DNA of 64,000 bases, from assembly GCF_021155765.1 (NCBI RefSeq), contig NC_060112.1:6448001-6512000 (forward strand). The letters are read 5' to 3'. The notes beneath the pieces were generated by a model. It made no database searches and was not told the DNA's origin. It was given only the letters and a program-made list of their open reading frames with translations. Origin of the DNA: Diprion similis (lineage: Eukaryota > Arthropoda > Insecta > Hymenoptera > Diprionidae). This document shows positions 1 to 13,656 of this stretch, in pieces (the first letter of the stretch is position 1; each line of letters begins with the position of its first letter). The position numbers were made by a program, and so were the translations under genes.

Positions 1-1900
1 ATGAATACCTTTCCTACTTTTATATTTAAATACCATGGTACTTTAATAAATATATTTAACATTCGTTTTGTGTGAAGATTAGAAATCCGTTTTGAGGTTG
101 CATAATTACTACGTCATCTTACTAGGTGACAATAAATAAACATAATATTTGAATAAATATTTCGAATGGAATCAGAAATTCTTGGTCTTAGTAACAACCT
201 TTATTTTACTGGCAGAATAACATCGTGCAGTGAACAGAAATACCTTGGTAAAAGAGGGAGATGGAAATGTATAAAAATACTCATATGGATGCAAATCAAC
301 TGTGCGAATGGTCTGCCAATTACGATTCACTGCAATTTTCAATCAGGCTTTGACGCAGCCTATTTAATATCACTACGACATGATCATCGAATTCCAGACT
401 CTAACCAGGTCGTCGATTTTAACAGAGTGATATGTTTGATGCAGTTCAGACTGAATTTCTTGACTTTGCTGAAGAATAATTCATCTCTGTATGTATGTAT
501 ATATATTTATGTGTCTATTTGTGATAACTGGATTGAATTTATTTGTACACTTATGTAAATTGCTCAGGATTTTACCTATAATCATTGTACGGGTGTTGCA
601 CCAATGCCTGTAATATAGTATGCAATATATTATGCAGTACACATCTTTACTCATAGCATACATCCATTTATTTTATTTTTTTTACACTTTTCTCCCACCT
701 TTTCCGTTTAAAATCCCGGATAAATTGAAAATTAGAACATCGTGCCGACATGCTTTCTAACAGCGATGGGTCAGCTTAAACGATCGAAGCTCGAAATTCG
801 TGTAAGAATTTGAAAATCATCAGTGAGCTTTGTTTTAAACTTCATTGAACGCTTAATCAGTGAAAATTAATTTGAATTCCATCCGTTGAACGTTCTAGCG
901 CTAATTGATGCCACACGTCGTCTCCTTTAGTGATAGTGTTACGTTCTGAGAGGAACATTGCAAGTTGATTCTAATTCACTGCGTGATTCAGTTGTACTCT
1001 TGACTTATGTATTTCGATATATACGAATCGCGAAAATCTTATCTTTGTTAGATTTGAAATAATTATTGTCAACAATACTAGGGTTGAATACAAGTTTATT
1101 TACAAAATCTCTGTCACGTTCTCAATAGTAAGGCTTACAATAAATTGTTATACGCATTATTGATTATCAATCATCACAGTTACATAACTACTACTAACAA
1201 TAAGTCTCGGAGAGTTTGAGTTTAATTATTCTATGATTTCTAAAAGGTTCTCATCTGTATGTGAGCTATGTGGCCTGAATCTCTTTTACTCAGCGTTTTA
1301 ATCTCTTCTCTTTCTGTTCTGAATCACAGTTATTTTGGCGAGGTATTAGTGCGAGACTATTGGTTCAGAGAAGCAAACGGTGAAACGCTTATTGATTGCG
1401 AGTTCTCTGCTTGTGAACAATCCATGATTTTAATTTAGTGATGAGTTTGAAATCCATTGCAAGTGCTTATTACTTTGATTCGTTGCAGCTGACATTTGAT
1501 CATAAATTCAACGTTTTATGTGAGGGCTAATATGAGCTTGTATGATAAAATGATTGGCAATATCGCGTGTAAAAACTACTGATATAAGAGAATGGAGTGA
1601 TGGTAACTGTGTACGTCGATTAGTTATAGGCTGGGACGTAACAGTGGTTCGTACTTTTTTGCACGGTAATAAGCAATTTTTCAAGCTGAAATGAAGCCAG
1701 AACTTTTTGACAGCCATGGATTACCCATGAATTGATTCGTTAGAAAATTTTTTACAAGAACCTGTAGCTGTAATTTTTTGACCGGCTGCACTAGAGCGTG
1801 TTCTCTGAAATTCTGTTTCCGCTATTGGTCGAAAACCACGTGGTTCAGTGCAGAAGACACTAAAGATTCACGTGCAGGTCCCGGCGTCCGCAGCAACGGA
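1..1900. other. Spacer without a supported gene
   Basis: AT-rich sequence with only short isolated open frames (the longest is about 130 codons at 166-558, with low-complexity content and no recognisable family). Nothing here resembles a conserved protein, tRNA or rRNA. The part near 1780-1918 is more GC-rich and lies directly upstream of the TMEM126 start, so it probably holds that gene's promoter and 5' UTR. The 3' UTR of a gene lying outside the window cannot be excluded. Confidence 0.5.
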
Positions 1901-1918
1901 TCGTAATTTCCCCCGGTT

Positions 1919-3126
1919 ATGGCATTGGTAAAACAAACGGGTCCGTCGCCTGCAGGTACCGTGACTTTGAATCAAAACGAAGCTTTGCAATATCAATTCG
2001 ACCTGCTGCGGAATTGGCCAAACCAATTCGAGGTGTAAGTCTTAACCCAACGTAACATAACCTCGAAATAGGTTAGAAAACAGTTTTCCATCAAGTTAAA
2101 GTTCGTAACGTCAATGAAACTATGAATTTCTAGGAAAACTTGTTCCTTGACAATTTTAGTATTTTCTAAAATTTACTAAACTATAATTCAGCAAAAATAC
2201 TTGGGATTCCAAACTTCACAAGTCGTCTTCTACGATTTATTCAAATCCATTGTAACATAATACAACAATCTCCCAACCCTTCAGATGGCCGCTTCGCAGT
2301 GGACTCAACATACTTGGTATTGCTGCTTCAGCAGCTGGTATATACATTAATGCCCATTATAGAAGGAAACTAAAGTTGATGAAAATTGGACGTGCAGCTA
2401 CCTATTTGCCCATTATTATTTTGCCTGGTTTCGCAGCTATCCTAGGACACAAACTGGTAAGATATACGTTGAAAACCACACTTAGCCTTTCTTCTAGCGT
2501 CAAATGTACATTATATATAATAATCAATTCTTTAACCAAATTCAACAGTCTCATTGCCAGATCGCTGCTAGAAACATATACCCAAGACATGCGCAGGTTC
2601 CTCATTTTGTTTTTTCACAGCGATATTCTTTTCGCTTCTAGTTCGTCACATCGGATATACTTCTCGAAAAAAAGGAGTGCCCGCTGTGCCTCCAGACAAG
2701 AGCAGCCGTGATGCAATTTACAATTGGCTTTCTCTATCCAATGACACTGGGTTCGGTGGGAAGTATTTTGGTAGGTAGTGAAGTCACTGTTTTTCAAACA
2801 TACTTGTAGTAAAGTCTGTCGATACTTGATTACAGGAATTTCAAACGCTCGATATTTAATTCGATCTGCTCTTTTTCTTACAGCTTGCAAATCGGTACGT
2901 GACTTACAGGTTGCCCGACATAACGACTGATTTTCGAAGCATGATATCAGTCCTGACAAAATTTACTCGGCCAATCTATCTGCAATTATCAATTATAGCA
3001 ATTGGACAAGTATTTACAGTTTTGTTCCTTACGGAATTGGAAACAAAGTCTTACTACAAAGTGACGCAACAGTTGATGAAAGCTGAGAAAGCTTATGATG
3101 AGGCTCGACGTGATCGACAAAAATAA
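1919..3126 (+). CDS. TMEM126A: TMEM126-family mitochondrial transmembrane protein
   Basis: Four coding exons (1919-2034, 2285-2456, 2642-2770, 2884-3126) join in phase through GT-AG introns to 220 codons (219 aa). Seen in sequence: hydrophobic segments in exon 2 (Gly/Ala-rich, after WPLRSGLNILGI), exon 2 end (YLPIIILPGFAAILG), exon 3 (FTIGFLYPMTLGSV) and exon 4, a CPLC motif opening the loop before the third segment, and a basic, helical C-terminus. Family knowledge: vertebrate TMEM126A/B are about 200-aa inner-mitochondrial-membrane proteins linked to respiratory complex I assembly. They share the CxxC loop followed by a G-LYP segment and an 'AxRY' turn, matched here by ANRY. Whether it corresponds to A or B cannot be told; insects usually have one copy. 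The start is the first ATG before exon 1 in the open frame; exon 1 ends at GT before GTAAGT. Confidence 0.88.
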
Positions 3127-3238
3127 GCAATCATAAGTGGATAACGAACTCGCGTTGTCGCCGTGCTCTTATCCTCTGTAGTAGATGTACCCAGACCAAT
3201 TGGATATTGTTTTCTATTACATATACTTCAGTAGTGTC

Positions 3239-3264
3239 CGCGCGCGCGTGTGTGTGTGTGTGTG
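3239..3264. repeat. (CG)n(TG)n dinucleotide run
   Basis: Five CG dinucleotides run directly into about eight TG dinucleotides in the TMEM126 3' UTR. Alternating purine-pyrimidine sequence of this kind can adopt Z-DNA; no function is implied. Confidence 0.85.
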
Positions 3265-3384
3265 AGAATGTTCAATCGAAAGTATTCACAGTGTACAAAT
3301 ATTCTTCAAAGCGATTGTTGAAGTATACGACGAGAGGATTCAGGTGGGCTATGGCATTTGTAAATTATATAGATTAATAGACTA

Positions 3385-3390
3385 AATAAA
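3385..3390 (+). terminator. Poly(A) signal of the TMEM126 gene
   Basis: An AATAAA hexamer lies about 260 bases after the TMEM126 stop codon. It is the first canonical signal downstream on this strand, so it probably sets the mRNA 3' end. Confidence 0.55.
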
Positions 3391-3399
3391 TTGTACTCC

Positions 3400-6300
3400 A
3401 TGATATAGAAAATTGAATATTTATTTTGTAATTCCATGTATTTTCATATTTAATTATAAACTAGAAGTTGCTCATAATATTATTATTATTATTCGTTTAC
3501 GTCTATATTATATTTTTTTTTCTTTTCTTTTTTCCTTTTTCATCTCTTTCTCCCTGTCAAATATCTTTTCGCTACTATTCATTGAACATCTGAATTAACT
3601 ATAATCTGTTTTCAATCGCTTTTGTAATCAATTGTTGGATTTAATGTAAACCACACATCTAGGCACATACTGATTTCTTTGTTTGTTCTCCTATTTACAA
3701 CTTATTAGAATATCAAATAAGGAGCTGCTCGCGGTAATGTTTAATTTTTCGTTGAATATTATTGCATTTCATTAATATCCGTAAATGTTTTCAACAATTG
3801 GAACGATTAGTTGTATTTCGAATATTCAAATTTCATTACCGCATTTGTGAATCGGATATCGAGAGATGACACAACTGTCATTTTTAAATCACCTACATAT
3901 CTTTTCTGACATTGTTAAATACTTCTTGTACGCATTTTCAAAGCTGAATAATGAAACTGATCCAAATAGCAAATTCGTGGATAAGATTTAACCCAAAAGA
4001 CTTATTCACAGATTAACTGATAGCAATGTGTTTTGCAACCGGCAACTTATGACAATGTCAGAGTATATAGTATATTATAGTAATCTACTTGAACATTGTA
4101 CATAATATTGAACAAAATTCAACAACATGAACTTTATAATTTGATTAATTGATTAATTAATTATTATCATTATTATTAGCAAACTCTAGAAACAACAATG
4201 AATAAATTGGCAGTGAATTAAACCAGCTACGTCGTTGGGCTGGATGATCTAAGTAAAGCTAAGGAGTCATGAATAAGTGGAAGAATTTCATTGGAAATTC
4301 TGCCAAAGAACTTGGTTAATTACTTGATTAACGACAACAAAATTTTTTAACGAAAAACGCTCTATAAAAGAGCTTCGATATTAATTTGTTTGAACCACCT
4401 TATGTACAATAGCTGCATTCAATGCACGAAATAAATTAGATTAATATATATGCCTATATATCTGTTTCCATTCACAGCGTATTCTGTCAATCAAGCGGTA
4501 TTCAAAGGTTTGTGGATACGTATTTGCGTTTTAAGTCAATTCACCGCAAACTAAGGTTGACACTAAATCGTTATAATGGGAAAGATACCGGCGTGCATTT
4601 TTCTGGATAGTTAATCTCAGCTGAGTTTACTTGTCAGTCAAATATTTGAAAGTAAGAAAACATTTTTAAAAATTAAAAATAAAATAAACAACAACCCTAT
4701 GCTATTATCAAGCACTCGATGCATCGAATGTTGCAAAGTTGTACATATATGTATTTCATGACGTCAACATTAATCACAGAGCAATGAAAATCACAATGAG
4801 ATCGTCATTTATTAGGCTCTTTATGCGCCTACCCTTAAGGTTAATTTTTTTAACATACATTTTATATTTATTGTTTGTTATTATTATTATTCTTATTATA
4901 GATATACAATGTGAATCACTCTCGACATACTTATTTGTAGTAATTGGGTATCCAGATACAAGACACGTCTAACTGCCCCTCATCGCATTGCGTTCCGTCA
5001 ATTTCCTATTCATATTTTATATTTTGAATGTATCCTAATTGTTTATACACAGTCATCATCTTCGATATGTTTACGTCCAATGGTTGACCTAATTGAAACT
5101 GATCACTTTGTATAAATTGCATAGGTTAAACTCATTTCAATAGAAGATTGCGACATTGACAGATAATCCGCGTTCAGACGAGGGAAAAGTATGGCTGAAT
5201 AATAGTTACATCGTGAATAACAGTGAAAGACAAGTCCCAATTTCTAAAAAGATAAAAATAAAAAATAGCAATGAAATACAAACTGAGAAAGAAAATGTAT
5301 TACACACGCATCGTACTTTCAGTTATGGTGGTGATGTGTTCCTGATATGAGGATTTGTAACAATGCAATTACGATAGATTTTACTACTGGCGTGAACTGT
5401 AACCACTTTCGTATACTATAATCTGTCTGAATTTTATAAGTAACTCGGCACGAAGTATCGAGACACTTTTTGTTTTTTTTATACTGTCAATGCATGGGAA
5501 GATTATTAACTACAATTATAATATATATTCTTCTATTATTTGCTTATTTTAATTTTTTACTTCTTTTTTGTTCTATGTTCAATTATGATTAATAATAACG
5601 AAGAAAGTGGCATCGCAAAGGAGAGCCTCTATAATTTCGCAGAATCAATAATGAAGTTCATTTTACGGTCGTTTATTTGAACTAATTGTGCACAGGTTTT
5701 TCTTTATGCTTTGGTGAAACTGTTTGGTTCATCCTTTAAATTGATATAAGCATACTGAACACCGAAAAACAAACAGATAATGATAAGTACTGGTGTGAGA
5801 ATTTTCATATGTTTCAATAACACTTTGGTAAAAATTCCTGCCTTAATTTTATTAATATTTTTTTTCCAATTTCATGTAATTTTCACGTATTTAACGGAGA
5901 GATAGGAAGGATAGGGAGTTTATTTCAATTTTGAATGAAAGATTTGCAAGCTAAAATATCAACTTTAGCGTAATCACTGTTCAACTAGGTGTGCTAATAT
6001 TGCTGTAATGTTTTCATTTTTTTTTTTTTTTTTCAAATATATATATATATTCATTTGTAATATCGTCTCGGACAGAATAATATGACAAAATTATTCATTT
6101 TCAGATCACAGCATCATTGCGGCTGGAACATTAATATATATATATATATATGTATATATACACAATTTTGACACACAGACTCAGCTCGCAATTAATCTAG
6201 AGCTATATTGTCAAAGGCATTAAAGAACGAACTAAAGAAGACAGCAAAACAACAGTATGATGGAAAAAATTGAATTACTTTCTTCAATCAGCCGACAATG

Positions 6301-6490
6301 TCTGACAAATGACGGCGTTGAAAATTTTTACCCTACCGTATGATAAAAAGTCTACTCTCCAATAATAATACACATCCTCAAGGAGGAGTATAAGGTATTA
6401 CGAATGGCAGACTGTGTATGCTAAAGCATACGAAGTATAACAGGCACCATTTAAAACAGTGAAAAGTTGCACGCAATAACTGCCGCTGGT
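3400..6490. other. AT-rich spacer between convergent genes
   Basis: No conserved coding sequence is visible; the open frames near 4739 and 5156 are short and low in complexity. The stretch is rich in A/T runs and includes a TA microsatellite near 6133-6160. The - strand 3' UTR of the AMMECR1 gene must occupy its right part: TTTATT (AATAAA on -) occurs near 5848 and 5672. Confidence 0.5.
6133..6160. repeat. (TA)n microsatellite
   Basis: A run of TA dinucleotides with one TG interruption, in the probable 3' UTR or flank of the AMMECR1 gene. Confidence 0.8.
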
Positions 6491-6491
6491 G

Positions 6492-6878
6492 TCATTTTCG
6501 CTTGCGCAAACCATGTTCATAGGTACCCTGCGACTGGCAGTAAAAATCCCGCGAATTTTGTGACAATTGGGGTTGCTGGAAGGGTGGTGGTCCGTGTCTG
6601 TTCCACCAGAACGGTGGGTAACTCTGTACCGGTATCAAGGCTGGTGGAACCTGCTGTTGCGGGATCGGATGAATGAAAGACGACGGGTGGCTCGGTTGTA
6701 CCATGACTAAGGTGTGCTGAGGGATTGTTGTGTAATTGCTAGGCGTTTGCTGGATCGACGGATCGCGCTGAGTCTGAGATGCACGATAATAACTTGGATC
6801 AGAGTTTCTGTACCGATAGTCAATGTCCGGCTGGTGGTAACGAGGCGGGAGTCCCTGCGAAGGACTCCGGGCCAGCTG
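6492..6878 (-). other. In-frame C-terminal extension after the AMMECR1 TAG stop
   Basis: Reading on from the AMMECR1 stop codon (TAG at 6881-6879) in the same frame gives 128 further sense codons and then TAA at 6494-6492. The predicted peptide is rich in Pro, Gln, Tyr and Ser (SYYRASQTQRDPS, HPSSFIHPIPQQQ, SYPPFWWNRHGPPPFQQ), which looks like a real disordered tail rather than random translation. The stop context is TAG CAG CTG, close to the leaky UAG-CAR-YYA type. A 51-nt GT-AG segment (6926-6876) could instead be spliced out in frame, removing the stop. Stop readthrough, exitron splicing, or an assembly/individual nonsense change are the three explanations. Confidence 0.6.
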
Positions 6879-8777
<1,899 letters not shown>

Positions 8778-9822
8778 CTTTAAAACGCGGGTACTGCACG
8801 CAACGCGATACGCGATTTGTTTTTGGTCTAATCAACTAACACTCTGTGCACCGTGCACGTTACACTCTCGCTCAGTCCTCTGTCCTCTGCCAGCCCGATT
8901 TTACAGGATACCTGATCACCCTGACGTCTTTCAACGATGTAACCGCGCTCCGCCAGATGACTCTACGATTGTTAAAACAGCTGTTTCATTCCCTCTGATA
9001 GTTGCGCGCGCATTCCTCTACTTCTCGTTGTGTGCAACCACACATGCCTGGGTTTCCTCTGTGCTTGTGTCTGCATTTGCCAGACGCAATGGACGGGTGA
9101 GGGAAGCAGAAAAGGGAAGGGAACTAACAGCGAGCTCCAGGGCAAGAGAAAGAGAAGGTCAGGGTCTGTGGGCGAGAACAGTCAAGTTTGTTTATTGTTT
9201 TGCCGTTTGAGCTACCACGGTGTCTGACCAATTATATTATTACAGATAAATAACAAAAATTATGGTCACGTTGTGAAGTCATCAAGTATAGCCAGACACA
9301 CTGACCATGAGTGTGATCTCGATCATATAGCTAATACCAGGTAAATTCATCAATCCGAGGGAACTCGAAGAATATATAATGCCTCAGGATGCTACTGCCA
9401 ACTACTTTACAGATGAGAAGTAGGTATTCTACACTGATCGATGAAAAAAAAATATGCTTCAACAAGTGCAATTCGATCTAATCATACCGGCAGATGAAGA
9501 CAGTAGCGCGAATAATCGTCATTCTGCGGTCAGGATGCAGACGGATTATCTCAGGGGTCGTTGAGATCTTAATTAAATGGTTGAACCTCGATCAACGAGA
9601 GGAACGAAGGCTTGTCTGGATTTTTTATATGCCTGCTAGATTACTTTTGACTTTTCCCTTCTCTCATATCAGTCAGAAATGGGAAAGTATGTTATACCTG
9701 AAAGACTTATGAGTCAATAATTCATGACACAAAGAAAATAAAATTGACGTACATGACTAAGCACATGATTATACCGAAAATTACTACGCGTTAACTAGGT
9801 CAGAGAACGTTTAACCGCAAGC
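8778..9822. other. Spacer: AMMECR1 promoter side and acid phosphatase 3' flank
   Basis: The part adjoining 8777 (to about 9200) is GC-richer and probably contains the AMMECR1 promoter and 5' UTR. The open frame at 8707-9210 on + overlaps AMMECR1 exon 1 antisense and shows no family resemblance. From 9230 to 9822 I see no gene, and no canonical poly(A) signal close to the acid phosphatase stop. Confidence 0.4.
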
Positions 9823-12607
9823 TTAGTCGAAACGCTGGCTGATAATTATCGCCGGAACAGCAAGGAGCCATATAGTATTCGGGAATGAGCCTGAACCGGA
9901 TGTCCGAATGCTGCTGCTATGGCAGTACTCGGTCTGGTCTGGAATTACTTCCCGCAAAAGTTTGAGGAATTCATCGAGAGGGCAGACCTCGGAACAGCCA
10001 GGAATGGTCTGCGTAATTAATTTTTCGGTAACTCCCGTATAGTGGAGAACCTGAAACGAAATTGAATCAGGATTAACAGTTGGAAAGCACTGTGCCTACA
10101 GGAGCTACCAAGGGAACTTGTGTTTCCGTTACTATGCGGCCACACATCTCCAGGCTCAGTTTATCGGTGGCGTAAACTAGACGGAAAATGATCGCTTACC
10201 CGGACAAAGTATTTGTCATTTTTGTCACGATCTTGAAGGGTTTCGAAGATGATCGTCGATCCGTACGCGGGCAGTTGAGGAACGTTTGTGCCGAGGGCAC
10301 GCGCCATGGCAACCACGTTTTTTTCGTGTGCGCTGAAAAAGAACGCTTTCCTTTCTCGAGGCTCGAGACGACCGCTCCTAAAGTTTTGCATGTCGTCGGT
10401 GATCTGCTTCAGCAAAACACCTGCAAGTTGCAACAAACAACAACCACCATTGCCCTTAATCCAAGAGAATTGGCAATGGGTAAAATTTCTCACCTCCGTT
10501 CAAACGCTTCAACTGTGTAGTGTATGACCTGAGGTGGAAGTCCAGGATGGTGACGTTCATCATGGGAAACGGGTAGACCTCTGAAGTCCAACTCGGCAAC
10601 GTCAGACCTTGAGATTCCTAAGCATGACGTAAAACCCATGAATTTGCGAAATAAAGCACTAAATAGTCTGATTACCTCTTCCTTGAACAAATTGTACAGG
10701 TAATAAGCATCGGAAGTGGTGTTGACCGTCTTTCCCGTGTGCTTCGTTAGGTAGGCCAGAATGCTGTTGTACTTATCGATTTGCTGTCTGGCATCTTTTG
10801 ACCGCAGAAAATTCTTGTACGCTTTCTGGTACCTGCGAAGACGTAAATTGGCGAGTGCAACTCTCATACAATCAAAGCTCGAGTTTGACTGACATTGAGA
10901 ACGTAATATACATACGTGGAACACTCTTGTGGATACAAGAGGAAATCTTTGTTGACTTTTTCGGAAAACACTGACACAGGCTGCCACGCTAAATCCGGGT
11001 TCCAAATCTGCAGGCCAGTAGGGGGAAAGAGGCCTGCTAGTACCAGCTGAAGAGACATGTGAGTCCTATGGAAGGCTGTTGATCTTGCATAAATCTCATC
11101 CGGCAAATAATTTGGACCGAAAAAATCGTTGTATCGATCACGAAGCATTTTGCCAATCTTGTACTCGCGCATTTTTCCGTCCTGCAACGCAGTTTGAAAA
11201 ATGACTTGGAATTTTTATTAGAATCTAAACTTAATATTGTGCAGCATCGGTGTCTCGTCAACGTGCTTTGTGCTTGTTGGCAAATTTTGGAACAATGAGG
11301 AGTGCAAACAGGTGGAAAATGCTTATTAGTACAGCTTGTACTCCTGCATTCAATCACACCTTATGTGTCTAATATCGGAAGTAATTGAAGTATTCATAAC
11401 TCTTGCGCGGAAACTATGAAAGAAACATTCAATTTATAAGTGGTTAATTAACATAGTCGCTTTCACAGCTTTTATTCCTCATTAGGTACTTCAAATAGAA
11501 TCGATACATTAATCTGCTTGTCAATATTCAGAATTTATACACTTGTACTGATTAAAAACATAAAATTAAATTGCCTAATTGCATCAGGAAAACGATTAAT
11601 CGTTATAAAATTTCAATTTGGAAAATATTCAACTAGTCTAGTGAGGCACGTTTGATTGCAAAGATTTTACATGTCATTTTCAGCATCGTAAATTTATCCA
11701 GAAATCTTGAGTGACTAATATTTGCCTGACCGATATAGTTTGAACTCCTCGGACTCGTCACGTATTTGCGATCTTCTTGTTTAAAATGAGTTACGCCCGA
11801 AGTAAAGACGTATATCTCATTTCCATGATTAACTTCGTTTACACAGCCGATAAAACAAATCCTAGGGCTAAGCACGAGTTATACCGTCCGAAATCATTTA
11901 CATTCCGCAGAGTATTTTTAGCCGGTCACAGATCCGATAGCGAGATTCTGCTACTTAGCAGGTTCATTTTTTTTCAATGCACACGTATCCACACACTTTT
12001 GATGTTACGATCCTAAAACGCCAGACTGGGGTGGATATCCACCCTAGACGAACCTTGAAAAATGAGGTTTTCGCTGATTTTCATAATTTTGTTTATCTTC
12101 GAATGGATCTTTCACCAATGAAACTTCAATGAAACTGATTTTACTATGCGCCATTCTCTTCCTAATCAAAAAACGAAAAAAATCATCTACTTACTAGTCC
12201 TATTATTGCTCTGGGGACGATTTTCCGAACAAGAAACGCGTGGAGTAATTTACCCCAGTTTGCAGTATGAGGGTTAAAAAAATAAGTTTGTCATTCTAGG
12301 ATTAATTACTTTAGAAAGAAATCTATTATACTTACATTCGTCAGACCACCGCTCCCGATCGGGTAATACGAATGGTTTCCATACGGGTCTAATGGATAAT
12401 TTTGATACTCTTTGTCAGGCACTTTATCCCCGTGTCTGAATAGCTGTAACGAACATTGCAGTATATTAGTGATTCGGGAGAAAAGTTACGCCGTCGTCGA
12501 TTAATAATTACCACGTGTAAAAGCCTAACTTCCGGGTCACATGCAACAAAGTCATAGAAACCGAAGAACGTGGGAAAGAATATCAGCCCAATCACAATGG
12601 AATTCAT
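9823..12607 (-). CDS. Histidine acid phosphatase (Acph-1 / prostatic-lysosomal type)
   Basis: Seven exons on -: 12607-12512, 12443-12336, 11181-10916, 10832-10676, 10617-10494, 10420-10200 and 10050-9823. They join in phase to 400 codons (399 aa), the normal family length. Seen: a hydrophobic signal peptide (residues 1-22), FRHGDKVP (34-41), RSTAFHRT (101-108), a LTLPSW segment in exon 5, FFFSAHE (277-283), and a hydrophobic C-terminal tail (IWLLAVPAIII). Known: this branch-2 histidine phosphatase family hydrolyses phosphomonoesters at acid pH using the His of RHG as nucleophile, in lysosomes, secretions or hymenopteran venom. Odd: the usual RHGxR arginine is Lys39 and the usual HD proton donor is His282-Glu283, so activity may be altered. 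The tail may be a transmembrane or GPI-type anchor. It lies directly downstream of the glucosylceramidase gene on the same strand. Confidence 0.93.
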
Positions 12608-13656
12608 CTCGATGCCTTATCCGCCGTTTCAGGAAAAAAATATGACAAATTTTGATACTGCACTATAGCCACTACCACAGAACACGTTGGATACAAAACG
12701 TGAACAAGTTTGAGACTCGATTTCCTTTGTGAACATTTCCTGAGACATTGAAGTGGGGCGAAAACCGCTCTCATGTGAACGTGGGACTGTAAGGTGGGGA
12801 GGTTATCATACCAGTACGATCGTGAAGCGAAATATCATTAAAATAAACTTAGGACCAGTTCAAAGGCTGAGCATTAAATCATAGGAGCTTTAGTGAACCG
12901 GGCACTGAAGAGTATAGATAAAAATGCGGCTTCTCATATTCGCTTTCATATACCGGGAGATGGTTCACAGACATTTTTATTCAGTTCTGCGCTTACAGCG
13001 CTGCCTTCTAACACGAGTCCGGACTAATGGGAATAATTGGAACTTAATAAGGAATGAACAACATTTTTTTACGGGTTTATAGTGTCATTTTATTTTGTAA
13101 ATTACAGAGTTAGAGATTATACTTGAAACTCGAACACAACCATTTATTACACATTATACAAAGAGATATGCACATGATACACGATCGTAGGCGTACTTAT
13201 TTCTTATACATATATGTTTTTGTAGAAGCGTATCTTTTCAACTTTTGTATACAACTATATAATTATTCGACCAAGGCAATGAGGAGTGGTGAGTTACGGC
13301 ACAGGCGAGATAAATCCGTCCGTTCCAAGGATAGTAAAAGAGCTAGACGCGTTCTCCGTTCACTCGATAATCCCATTTAGTAGCTGTTACACTTGGATTG
13401 TTTGTTTATTTATGTCCTCAATAATCGGAATTTACACGTATGATCATTTACGTAAACGCAATTACTATGTATTACTATTACTACGTTGAATGATCATCGC
13501 AATCAATTGTTCTGCGCATGGTTGAAATGCAATTTACAATTACGTTTATTGATTTTTTTTTCTCAATTCACAACACGAGGTGTATAACAATCTTGTTTTC
13601 GGTTATTTCCGGTTTAAAACGACTTGCGGTTGCGAAACCATATTCCACTCGCCAAT
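12608..13656. other. Spacer between glucosylceramidase and acid phosphatase genes
   Basis: This contains the 3' UTR of the glucosylceramidase gene on the right and the promoter of the acid phosphatase gene on the left. Only short open frames are present. The sequence near 12900-12960 has a TATA-like stretch followed by a TCAGT initiator-like string on -, too weak to call. Confidence 0.45.
13545..13550 (-). terminator. Poly(A) signal of the glucosylceramidase gene
   Basis: TTTATT on + is AATAAA on the transcript strand, about 107 nt after the stop codon at 13657. It is the first canonical hexamer downstream. Confidence 0.55.

Noticed and set aside
166-558. 130-codon open frame on +
   Set aside because: Low-complexity C-terminus, no recognised motif, no splice or poly(A) context that supports a gene.
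10188-10527. Open frames on + across the acid phosphatase exons
   Set aside because: Antisense shadows of exon 6; no family resemblance and no start context.
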